Source: Phytohabitans houttuyneae (lineage in GTDB: Bacteria > Actinomycetota > Actinomycetes > Mycobacteriales > Micromonosporaceae). From it: a stretch of DNA of 64,000 nt. The notes below the pieces were generated by a model. It searched no databases. It saw only the letters and a program-made list of their open reading frames with translations, and had not been told where the DNA came from. Shown here piece after piece: positions 57,641 to 64,000 of the stretch (the stretch's first letter is position 1; every line of letters starts with the position of its first letter). Where the stretch lies: contig NZ_BLPF01000003.1 in the NCBI RefSeq assembly GCF_011764425.1, positions 868,001 through 932,000 on the forward strand. Reading direction: 5' to 3'. The translations under genes and the position numbers were made by a program.

Positions 57641-59866
57641 TCACCGTTCGCGCAGCCTCGCGGCCTCGGCCGGGTCGATGTCGCGCAGCAGGGCCGCCGC
57701 CGCCTCCCACGCCTGCCCGGCGGCGGCGTGCTCCCCGGTGGCGTGGTGGGTGTCGCCGAGGCGGGCCAGCACGATCGCCTCGCGGTGCCGGTCGCCCAGC
57801 TCCTGAAACAGCCGCAGCGCGTGCCCGTAACAGGACAGCGCCTCGTCGTGCCCGCCGCGGCGGTGGTGGGCGTAGCCGAGGCCCTCCCACGTGTACGCCT
57901 CGCCGTACCGGTTGTCGAGGCGCTGAAAGACCGTCAGCGCGCGCTGGCAGGCGGCCAGTGCCTCGTCGTACTGGCCGAGCCGGGCGTGTGAGGTGCCCAG
58001 CACGTTCAGCGCGTCGGCCTTGCCGCTGTCGTCCTCGGCCTCCGGAAACAGCGCCAGGGCCCGCGACGCGTGCACGATCGCCGTGTCGTGGTCCTCGCGC
58101 TGGCCGGCGAGCTGGGCGAGGTACACGTGGGTGTGCGCCTGCCCGGCCGTGTCCCGCCCGGCCTCGTAGCCGGCGAGGGCCTGTGCGAGCTGGCCCGCCG
58201 CGTCGTCGTACCGGCGCAGGTGGGTGTAGGCCCGGCCGAGCAGGCGGTGCGCCCACGCCTGTGTGGCCGGGTCGGCCAGGCGGTCCGCGGCCCGCAGCGC
58301 GGCGGACTGGGTCGCGGCGAGGTCGTGCCAGTGGCCCTGCCACTCCAGGAACGTCCACATTGTCCACGCGAGCCGCCACGTGTACGCGTCGAGGCCGCCC
58401 GCCAGCGCCTGCTGCACCAGCGCGAGCAGGACCGGATGCTCGGCGGCGAACCACTCCAGCGCCCGCCGGTGCCCCTCCGGCGACTCCGGTGCCACGCCCG
58501 CGCACGGCGGGTCGAGCGCGATGGGGACGCGTACCGGGTTGAGCAGGCGCGCCGCCGCGTGTGCGGAGTGCAGGTAGTGGTCGAGCATGCGGCGGGTGAC
58601 GGCGGCCCGTTCGACGTCGCGGGCCCGCTCGGCGGCGTAGGAGCGGAGCAGGTCGTGAAAGCCGTACCGGCCGGGGCGGTGCTCGACGAGCAGGTGGGCG
58701 CGGGTCAGCTCGGCCAGCGCGGACCGGGCCTCCCGCCGGGGGATCGCGGCGAGGCTGGCCGCGGCGGCGGCCGAGATCTCCGGGCCCGGGTGCAGGCCCA
58801 GGCTCCGGAAGAGCCGCTCGGCCGGTGGGCTGAGCGTGCGGCTGGACCAGTCGAACAGCGCGCGCAGGTCGGTCGTCGGGTCGCCGCCGGAGAACGCGTC
58901 CAGCCGGTGCGGCAGCCCGGACAGCTCGGCCGCCAGCTCCGCCAGCGGGAAGGCGGGGTGCGTCGCGGCACGTGCCGCGACGACGGCGAGGGCCAGCGGG
59001 AGGCGGGCGCAGAGGTCGACCAGCGCCTGGAGGGCTTCGGGTTCGGCGGCGGCGCGCCCGGTACCGCACCGGAGGGCCAGCAGCCGCCGCGCGTCGCCCT
59101 CGGTGAGCAGGTCGACCGTCACCGGGTGCGCGCCCGCGGCCGCCAATCCGCCCATCTGGCTGCGGCTGGTCACCACCACCAGGCAGCGGGCGGTGCCGGG
59201 CAGCAGCGGGCGGACCTGCTCGACGCTGCGGGCGTTGTCGAGCAGCACCAGCATCCGCCGGTCGGCGAGCAGGCTGCGGTACAGGGCGGCCTGCGCGTCA
59301 AGCCCCACCGGGATGCGCTCCGGCGGCACCGCGAGCGCGTCGAGGAACCCGCGCAGCGCCTCACCGGGCTCCAGCGCCGCGCCGGAGGGGTCGAAGCCGC
59401 GCAGGTTGACGAAGAGGTGGCCGTCCGGAAACCGGTCCGCGACCCGGTGCGCCCAGTGCACGGCCAGCGCGGACTTGCCGACGCCGGCGGTGCCGCAGAG
59501 CACCACGAGGGGTACGCCCGCACCGCGGCCCCGCGCACGCGTCCCGGCGACCGCGTCCAGCGCGGCCAGCTCGGCGTCGCGGCCGGTGAACCCGTCCACG
59601 TCCAGCGGCAGCTGCCGCGGTACGGCCGCCGCCGCCCCCGCCGGAGCCGCGCCCGCCCGCCGCTGGTCGGCGAAGACCAGGACGAGGCCGAGGCCGGTGA
59701 TCGGCAACGCGAGCACGTTTGCCCAGCCGGCGGCCTCGTTGAGGTCGCCCGACGTCACCGCCCACACCGGCAGCGCGACGCAGACGATCAACACGGCCCA
59801 GCTCAGCAGGCCCCAGCCGATGCGGACACGCCATGAGGACAGTCCGTTCCCCGCGCGCACCGGCAT
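57641..59866 (-). CDS. Membrane-anchored STAND ATPase with NB-ARC and TPR domains
   Basis: The 741-residue protein has two N-terminal transmembrane helices (about 15-38 and 46-66), then the linker DVDGFTGRDAELAALDAV that introduces NB-ARC domains. Walker A is GTAGVGKS at 125-132, Walker B is RRMLVLLDNA near 204-212, and CARLPLALAVVAARAATHPA is the GLPL-type motif. A winged helix (YGFHDLLRSYAAERARDVE) and about six tetratricopeptide repeats follow from about 500 to the end. It is an AfsR-like regulator core without a DNA-binding domain. STAND proteins oligomerise on ligand binding and act in signalling or defence. ATG 59866 is 94 bases from the divergent DUF6461 gene. Confidence 0.87.
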   Translation of the reverse strand: MPVRAGNGLSSWRVRIGWGLLSWAVLIVCVALPVWAVTSGDLNEAAGWANVLALPITGLGLVLVFADQRRAGAAPAGAAAAVPRQLPLDVDGFTGRDAELAALDAVAGTRARGRGAGVPLVVLCGTAGVGKSALAVHWAHRVADRFPDGHLFVNLRGFDPSGAALEPGEALRGFLDALAVPPERIPVGLDAQAALYRSLLADRRMLVLLDNARSVEQVRPLLPGTARCLVVVTSRSQMGGLAAAGAHPVTVDLLTEGDARRLLALRCGTGRAAAEPEALQALVDLCARLPLALAVVAARAATHPAFPLAELAAELSGLPHRLDAFSGGDPTTDLRALFDWSSRTLSPPAERLFRSLGLHPGPEISAAAAASLAAIPRREARSALAELTRAHLLVEHRPGRYGFHDLLRSYAAERARDVERAAVTRRMLDHYLHSAHAAARLLNPVRVPIALDPPCAGVAPESPEGHRRALEWFAAEHPVLLALVQQALAGGLDAYTWRLAWTMWTFLEWQGHWHDLAATQSAALRAADRLADPATQAWAHRLLGRAYTHLRRYDDAAGQLAQALAGYEAGRDTAGQAHTHVYLAQLAGQREDHDTAIVHASRALALFPEAEDDSGKADALNVLGTSHARLGQYDEALAACQRALTVFQRLDNRYGEAYTWEGLGYAHHRRGGHDEALSCYGHALRLFQELGDRHREAIVLARLGDTHHATGEHAAAGQAWEAAAALLRDIDPAEAARLRER

Positions 59867-59959
59867 ACGAACATGATGGCCGATCCGTCCACACGGGAGA
59901 GTCGGCGAGCCGACCCGTCCGTATGCTTGCCCGTGGCCGATGCCTTGGGGGAGGGCTCG

Positions 59960-61792
59960 ATGGTGGACGTTTCCGGCGCCGACGTCGCGCGGCTCGCCGT
60001 CGCGGTGGGTGCGGTGCTTCCGGCGGTCGCCGCGCGGGTGCCGCCGGCCCCGGCCGCCGCGCTGGGGCGGCTCGGCGCCGCCGACGAGCCCGGCCCGCAC
60101 CCGCTTGTCGGGCGGTCGGCGGCGGTGGCCGCGTTCCGGGCCCGGATGGCACCGCGCGGGGCGCAGATGGCGGCCGGACCGGTTCGGGTACGCCCGATGC
60201 CGCCGGGCGGCACCGAGTCACCGCTGCTCGCCGCGCTGGGCGAGCTGTCGCCGCTGGTGGTGGAGCGGCTGCTGGGCGCGCTGGAGCTGGCGGTGCCCGG
60301 CCTGCGGCTGGCCGATGTGCCCGACCTGGCGGCCTACCTCGGCACCGTCCACACCGGCCGGTACGCGTTCGTGCACACCACCGTGCAAAGCGAGGCCGTC
60401 ACAGCGGCCGGCATGGTGGAGCAGCTGTGCCCCGGCGTGGCCGACCTTGTCGGTTCGCTGTGCGGGCGGCTCGTCACCCACGACCAGGTCCGGCGGCTGC
60501 TGGCGGTCGGGCCGGGCGACGAAACCTCGGTGGCCGCCGGGCACGGCGCGGCACACCTGGCGCTGGCGGTGGCCACCGCTGCCGCGGTCGTGGGCCAGGC
60601 GCCCTTACCCGACCTCGTCGACCGGCCGGCCGCCGTGGTGGGGCTCGCCGTCGGCGCGGCGGCGATGCTGCTGCGCGCCGCACCGATGCCGGCCGCGTAC
60701 GAGGCGGCGCTGCTGGACAAGGTCCGCGCCGAGTACCTGCTGCCCCGGCACACCAGCGGTACGGTGCCGGTGTCCGGCCACCGGTTCGCGCTGACCGAAG
60801 GCGAGGTGCCCGCCGGCGGCGACTTCGACGGCAACGGCCTGCTGTCCGTTGTGGACGGTGGCGTGCTGGTCCGCACCGGCGCCGGCCACGGCACCGTCCG
60901 GGTCATCGCCCGGGTGCTCGCCGAGCCGCCCGAGCTGGTGGACACGAGCGGCTGGGACGAGGTGGTGGAGGTCAGCTGGCGCGCGTCCCGGGGCAGCGCC
61001 TCGGTGGTCGGCCCGGACGGTGGCGGCGACCCTCAGCTGCGGCTGATGACACCGCCGTGGCCCGGCGACTACCGGCTGCGCGTGCACGCCCGGGGCCGCG
61101 ACGACCCGGACGAGGCGGAGGAGATCTACGAGCTGCTCGTGTGGGCCGCCCCGCCCGCCCCGCAGGTCGTCCACCTGCGCACCGACCTGCTCGGCCACCG
61201 CCTGCGCGGCGAGCCGGAGCCGGCCAGGGCACCGCGGCCCGAGGCGGCGTACCGGTGGCTGCGGCGCGGCACGCTCGCCGACGCCGCGACGATCACGGTG
61301 GTCACCGGTGCGCGGGTCGAGCAGGTCCTCGAGGCGTTCGGCGCCAATCCGGCCCGGCCCGAGCCGATGCGCGAGATCGCCCTCGACCTGGCCGCACGGG
61401 GATCGATCGATCCGTGGGTGGCGGCGCTGGACGCCGGTGACGCCGTGGTCGCGGTGGAGTACAACGGCTTTCAGGGCGCGTCCGAGAGCGTGCTGGTCCG
61501 GGCGTCCGCGCACGGCCGGGCGGCCAGCCTGTACTGGAGCGTGAACGCCGACCGCCGCCTGTCGTTCGCCGAGGGCGGCCGGCTGCTCGCCGCGTTCGAG
61601 CCGCCCGCCACCGGCGACCTGCCGCCCACCGTCGCCGCCGCCCTCACCGGCCTCGACTTCGAGGACGTCCGCGACCGCAACGCCAAAGGGCTGGTGGCGG
61701 TGCAGCGGTTCACCGGCCACGCGGTCACCGCCGACGACGTGGCCCGCATCGAGGCCGCGGGCACCGGCTTCCGGATCGCCCCGCAGGCCTGA
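59960..61792 (+). CDS. Large protein with C-terminal DUF6461 domain
   Basis: The 610-residue cytosolic protein starts at ATG 59960 after GGGGGAGGG. The first 250 residues are Ala-rich helices without a known domain. The middle (about 255-430) is beta-rich (HRFALTEGEVPAGGDFDGNG, VEVSWRASRGSASVVGPDGG, YRLRVHARGRDDPDEAEEIY). The C-terminal part (about 440-605) matches DUF6461: YRWLRRGTLADAATITVVTG, GDAVVAVEYNGFQGASESVL and SLYWSVNADRRLSFAEGGRL. The role is unknown. It is divergent from the STAND ATPase, and the shared promoter region suggests a functional pair, which is inference only. Confidence 0.75.
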   Translation: MVDVSGADVARLAVAVGAVLPAVAARVPPAPAAALGRLGAADEPGPHPLVGRSAAVAAFRARMAPRGAQMAAGPVRVRPMPPGGTESPLLAALGELSPLVVERLLGALELAVPGLRLADVPDLAAYLGTVHTGRYAFVHTTVQSEAVTAAGMVEQLCPGVADLVGSLCGRLVTHDQVRRLLAVGPGDETSVAAGHGAAHLALAVATAAAVVGQAPLPDLVDRPAAVVGLAVGAAAMLLRAAPMPAAYEAALLDKVRAEYLLPRHTSGTVPVSGHRFALTEGEVPAGGDFDGNGLLSVVDGGVLVRTGAGHGTVRVIARVLAEPPELVDTSGWDEVVEVSWRASRGSASVVGPDGGGDPQLRLMTPPWPGDYRLRVHARGRDDPDEAEEIYELLVWAAPPAPQVVHLRTDLLGHRLRGEPEPARAPRPEAAYRWLRRGTLADAATITVVTGARVEQVLEAFGANPARPEPMREIALDLAARGSIDPWVAALDAGDAVVAVEYNGFQGASESVLVRASAHGRAASLYWSVNADRRLSFAEGGRLLAAFEPPATGDLPPTVAAALTGLDFEDVRDRNAKGLVAVQRFTGHAVTADDVARIEAAGTGFRIAPQA

Positions 61793-61795
61793 CGC

Positions 61796-62020
61796 ATGGA
61801 AGACGCACCGTCCGGCTGGCGGCCGCACTTCGCGGCCGCCGCCACCCAACTGCGCACCCACGACCCGAGCCTGCTGGCCTGCGTCGGCCGCCGGCTGCGC
61901 GCGGGCTGGACCGGGTGGGACCCAGCCACCGGCCGGTGCTGTGCCCGCGGTTGCCGGCTCACTCTCCGCGGTCGCCCGGCTCAACCCAGGAGCCCGCACC
62001 AGCAGATCTTGGCAAGTTAG
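61796..62020 (+). CDS. Short reading frame after DUF6461 gene, uncertain
   Basis: The frame of 74 codons starts three bases after the previous stop: MEDAPSGWRPHFAAAATQLR, then THDPSLLACVGRRLRAGWTG. The first 48 residues look like real protein. The rest (GRCCARGCRLTLRGRPAQPR) looks like shifted frame, so a small gene broken by an indel near 61930 is possible. No domain is recognised. Confidence 0.35.
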   Translation: MEDAPSGWRPHFAAAATQLRTHDPSLLACVGRRLRAGWTGWDPATGRCCARGCRLTLRGRPAQPRSPHQQILAS

Positions 62021-62050
62021 CGACGGAATAACGCGCTAACTCACCAAGAT
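62006..62050. repeat. Long imperfect hairpin
   Basis: ATCTTGGCAAGTTAGCG at 62006-62022 pairs with 62034-62050 over 17 bases with two mismatches across an 11-base loop. Its lower GC content and position between convergent genes fit a terminator or a REP-like dispersed element. Confidence 0.6.
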
Positions 62051-62101
62051 TTCGAAGCTCACCCGGCATGCACTGATCGGCAGTCACAGACCGCGACCGC
62101 G

Positions 62102-62146
62102 GGAGCGACGGTCCGGACCGTCGCTCCGCGGCCTCGCCCTCCGCGG
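62102..62146. repeat. Palindromic dispersed repeat, copy 2
   Basis: GGAGCGACGGTCC at 62102-62114 is followed immediately by its exact reverse complement, giving a perfect 26-base palindrome. The right arm plus the next bases (GCGGCCTCGCCCTCCGCGGT) also occur near 20143-20181 with minor changes. Confidence 0.6.
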
Positions 62147-62178
62147 TGGGCGGGCTCCACTTCCAGCCGGCCGGCGGG

Positions 62179-63018
62179 CTAGAGGCGGGTGGCGGCTTGG
62201 ACCAAGCCGGCCAGGGCGAGGGAGCGGCTGTGCGGCGGCCAGGCGATCACGGTCGTCACGGGCGGGGCGTCGAGGACCGGTACGGCGGTGACGTCGTTGC
62301 GCAGGTGGGAGCGGGACGACTCGGGCAGGACCGCGACCGTGCGGCCGAGCGCCACCAGCTGGAAGAGCTGGACGTGGTCGCGGATTTGCGGACCGGGGCC
62401 GTCCGGGTATGTGCCGTCGCGGCAGGGCCAGCGGGGCAGGGGCAGGTCGGGCAGGGCGCTGATGTCGGCCATCCGAAGGTGGGTGCGGGTGGTGAGCGGG
62501 TGCCCGGCGGGCAGGACGGCGATCTGGCCCTCGGTGGACAGCTCCTCGATGTCGAACCCGGTCGTCGAGTCGAACGGGTGGTGCAGCAGCGCCACGTCGG
62601 CCCGGCCGTCGCGCAGCAGGCCCTCCTGCTCGCCGATCCCGCACAGCAGCACGTCGACGGCGACCGCGTGGGGTTCGGCGGCGTACGCGTCCAGGAGCTT
62701 GGCGACAAGCTCGTTGGCGGCGCCGGCCTTGGTCACCAGCACCAGGCCGGGGCGGCCGGATGCGGTGCGGCGGGTGCGGCGTTCGGCGGCGTCGACCGCG
62801 TCGAGTGCGGCCTGGCCCTCGCGGAGCAGGACCGCGCCGGCGTCGGTGAGGCTGACGGCGCGGCTGGTGCGTTCCAGCAGGGCGACGCCGAGCCGCCGTT
62901 CCAGCTGCCGGATTGCCCGGGACAGCGGCGGCTGCGCGATGCCGAGCCGCCGCGCGGCGCGCCCGAAGTGCAGCTCCTCGGCGACCGCGACGAAGTAGCG
63001 CAGCTCCCGCGTCTCCAT
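62179..63018 (-). CDS. LysR-family transcriptional regulator
   Basis: The 279-residue protein has an N-terminal winged helix (1-60: ELRYFVAVAEELHFGRAARR, LGIAQPPLSRAIRQLERRLG, VALLERTSRAVSLTDAG). A two-lobed substrate-binding effector domain follows (VLVTKAGAANELVAKLLDAY, GFDIEELSTEGQIAVLPAGH, LVALGRTVAVLPESSRSHL). It is divergent from an SDR gene with 113 bases between starts, the classical LysR arrangement. The inverted repeat at 63059-63077 is the likely binding site. The inducer is unknown. Confidence 0.9.
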   Translation of the reverse strand: METRELRYFVAVAEELHFGRAARRLGIAQPPLSRAIRQLERRLGVALLERTSRAVSLTDAGAVLLREGQAALDAVDAAERRTRRTASGRPGLVLVTKAGAANELVAKLLDAYAAEPHAVAVDVLLCGIGEQEGLLRDGRADVALLHHPFDSTTGFDIEELSTEGQIAVLPAGHPLTTRTHLRMADISALPDLPLPRWPCRDGTYPDGPGPQIRDHVQLFQLVALGRTVAVLPESSRSHLRNDVTAVPVLDAPPVTTVIAWPPHSRSLALAGLVQAATRL

Positions 63019-63058
63019 GTCGCCACGGTACCGGCGCCGCGGCCTATCCGGCCCGGAT

Positions 63059-63077
63059 CGATACCCCTGGAGTATCG
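63059..63077. promoter_or_regulatory. Candidate LysR binding site
   Basis: CGATAC, seven bases, GTATCG form an inverted repeat in the LysR/SDR intergenic region, with further partial symmetry in the spacer. It contains an ATAC-N7-GTAT core of the T-N11-A type recognised by LysR proteins. Confidence 0.6.
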
Positions 63078-63131
63078 CCGGCCACCCAGATGGTGTTGGA
63101 GGGGTCGCCCGCGCGTCGACAGGATCGATGC

Positions 63132-63863
63132 ATGAGCGAACGGACGATTGCGCTGGTCACCGGCGCGAACAAGGGGATCGGGTACGAGATCGCGGCCGGC
63201 CTGGGCGCGCTCGGCTGGAGCGTCGGGGTGGGGGCTCGGGACGGCGGCCGCCGGGACGCCGCGGTGGAGAAGCTGCGCGCGGACGGCGTCGACGCGTTCG
63301 GGGTACCGCTGGACGTGACCGACGACGCGAGCGTGGCCGCCGCGGCCGCGCTGGTCGAGGAGCGCGCGGGCCGCCTCGACGTGCTGGTCAACAACGCCGG
63401 CGTGACCGGCGGCGTGCCGCAGGAGCCGACGACGGTGGACGTGGCGACCGTGCGTACGGCGGTGGAGACCAACGTGATCGGCGTCATCCGGGTCACCAAC
63501 GCGATGCTGCCCCTGCTGCGCCGCTCGGCCTCGCCCCGGATCGTGAACATGTCCAGCAGCGTCGGCTCCCTCACCCGGCAGAGCAGCACCGACGACGTGC
63601 TGCGCACGGGGCCGCTGTCGGTGGCGTACACGCCGTCGAAGGCGATGCTGAACGCGGTCACGATCCAGTACGCCAAGGCGCTGCGGGACACGGACATCCT
63701 GATCAACGCGGCCTGCCCGGGCTACGTGGCGACCGACCTCAACGGCTTCCGCGGGATCCGTACCCCCGAGCAGGGCGCCGCGATCGCGATCCGCCTCGCC
63801 ACGCTGCCCGCGGGCGGGCCCAGCGGCTCGTTCTTCGAGGACGACGGCGTGGTGCCCTGGTAG
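63132..63863 (+). CDS. Short-chain dehydrogenase/reductase (LysR partner)
   Basis: The 243-residue classical SDR shows ALVTGANKGIGYEIAAGLGA (cofactor loop), VGARDGGRRDA with Arg favouring NADPH, VLVNNAGVTGG and VNMSSSVGSLTRQSS with Ser. The catalytic pair is in SVAYTPSKAMLNAVT (Tyr, Lys), followed by NAACPGYVATDLNGFRG. This is the carbonyl-reductase-like type often controlled by a divergent LysR gene. It probably reduces a reactive aldehyde or quinone. ATG 63132 is used; a frame-incompatible ATG lies four bases earlier. Confidence 0.9.
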   Translation: MSERTIALVTGANKGIGYEIAAGLGALGWSVGVGARDGGRRDAAVEKLRADGVDAFGVPLDVTDDASVAAAAALVEERAGRLDVLVNNAGVTGGVPQEPTTVDVATVRTAVETNVIGVIRVTNAMLPLLRRSASPRIVNMSSSVGSLTRQSSTDDVLRTGPLSVAYTPSKAMLNAVTIQYAKALRDTDILINAACPGYVATDLNGFRGIRTPEQGAAIAIRLATLPAGGPSGSFFEDDGVVPW

Positions 63864-63960
63864 GGGTACCTCCCGGCGTGGCTCGCCCCGAATGCCCGAA
63901 ACGCTGCTAGCTTGTCCGAAGCAGACATTTGGGGTGAGTCGACATTATGGGACGGGACCC

Positions 63961-64000
63961 GTGAAGCTGCTGAAGCGGCGTACCAGCCTCGCGCTGTTCG
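63961..64000 (+). CDS. Start of a further gene, probably exported protein (cut by right edge)
   Basis: GTG 63961 follows GGGACGGGACCC and opens a frame VKLLKRRTSLALF that runs off the window. Positive residues followed by a hydrophobic start look like a signal peptide. Only 13 codons are visible, so nothing more can be said. Confidence 0.4.
   Translation, partial: MKLLKRRTSLALF

Larger units (their letters stand above)
61793..62178. other. Repeat-rich intergenic region
   Basis: Apart from the uncertain short frame at 61796, this stretch of about 390 bases carries a long hairpin (62006-62050) and a perfect 26-base palindrome with a repeat also found near 20.1 kb. It has the look of a small non-coding repeat site between convergent genes. 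Confidence 0.5.

Noticed and set aside
1-64000. CRISPR array, tRNA, rRNA, phage or intact insertion sequence
   Set aside because: No regular spaced repeats, cloverleaf-like sequences, rRNA motifs, phage structural genes or complete transposase with terminal repeats were seen when reading both strands.

Overview
The window is high-GC DNA with strongly GC-ending codons, frequent GTG/TTG starts and actinobacterial hallmarks: a DUF4193 zinc protein, a SAM-IV type riboswitch, several ECF sigma factors and an actinobacterial-type cytochrome bc1 b subunit. It is best read as a chromosomal segment of an actinomycete, probably Micromonosporaceae or a close relative; the family-level placement is inference. 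No rRNA, tRNA, CRISPR array, intact insertion sequence or replication origin was seen.

Layout. 1-6.9 kb: the 5' part of a RIO-type kinase, a one-TM protein, a LacI regulator divergent from a secreted GH6 cellulase with two identical palindromic operators between them, a small secreted protein and a two-domain VOC protein. 6.9-9 kb: a degraded mosaic of a HEAT-repeat gene and transposase fragments, then a Tat-exported amidohydrolase/decarboxylase of lower GC. 9.1-22.5 kb: mixed housekeeping and accessory genes: epimerase and SigJ-like sigma factor (both frameshifted), secreted alpha/beta hydrolase, GNAT acetyltransferase, secreted sugar dehydrogenase, DUF429, HTH, DUF4193, SpoIIE-type phosphatase, quinone oxidoreductase, a SAM-IV riboswitch driving a cysteine desulfurase-like gene, AI-2E exporter, SDR.

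22.7-41.5 kb is the most distinctive part: a catabolic island of about 18 genes. An IclR regulator precedes a polyamine-type ABC importer (lipoprotein, one fused double permease, ATPase). Then follow a DUF6282 metal-dependent hydrolase, an MBL lactonase-like enzyme, an SDR, two beta-hydroxyacid dehydrogenases, a cupin and a tandem CMD protein. Next come a TPP enzyme, a CMD protein, a GntR regulator, an HpcH/HpaI aldolase joined to a cupin, a Baeyer-Villiger-like monooxygenase, and a second MBL/CMD/DUF6282 set. Three copies of one 18-bp operator-like motif sit in front of the CMD gene next to the GntR gene, the aldolase gene and the second DUF6282 operon, which suggests a small GntR regulon. 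The likely job is uptake and oxidative degradation of an unidentified organic compound via a Baeyer-Villiger ester or lactone, hydrolysis, oxidation and retro-aldol or decarboxylation steps.

41.6-64 kb: ECF sigma factor, DHA2 efflux pump and PEP-mutase-like gene; AAC(3)-type acetyltransferase; epimerase, GDPD and DUF4231 genes; an ECF sigma factor with a YCII partner; an orphan qcrB; decayed remnants (flavoprotein, GyrI-like); a secreted ThuA/sugar-dehydrogenase/PKD giant protein followed by a Tat-exported sugar isomerase-like protein; DUF5990; a membrane STAND ATPase divergent from a DUF6461 protein; a LysR/SDR pair; and the first codons of another exported protein.

At least seven genes are broken by a single-base indel at short G/C runs, and in each case the rest of the gene is intact. 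This pattern points to consensus errors in the sequence rather than mass pseudogenisation, and it may also explain one apparent gene fusion.
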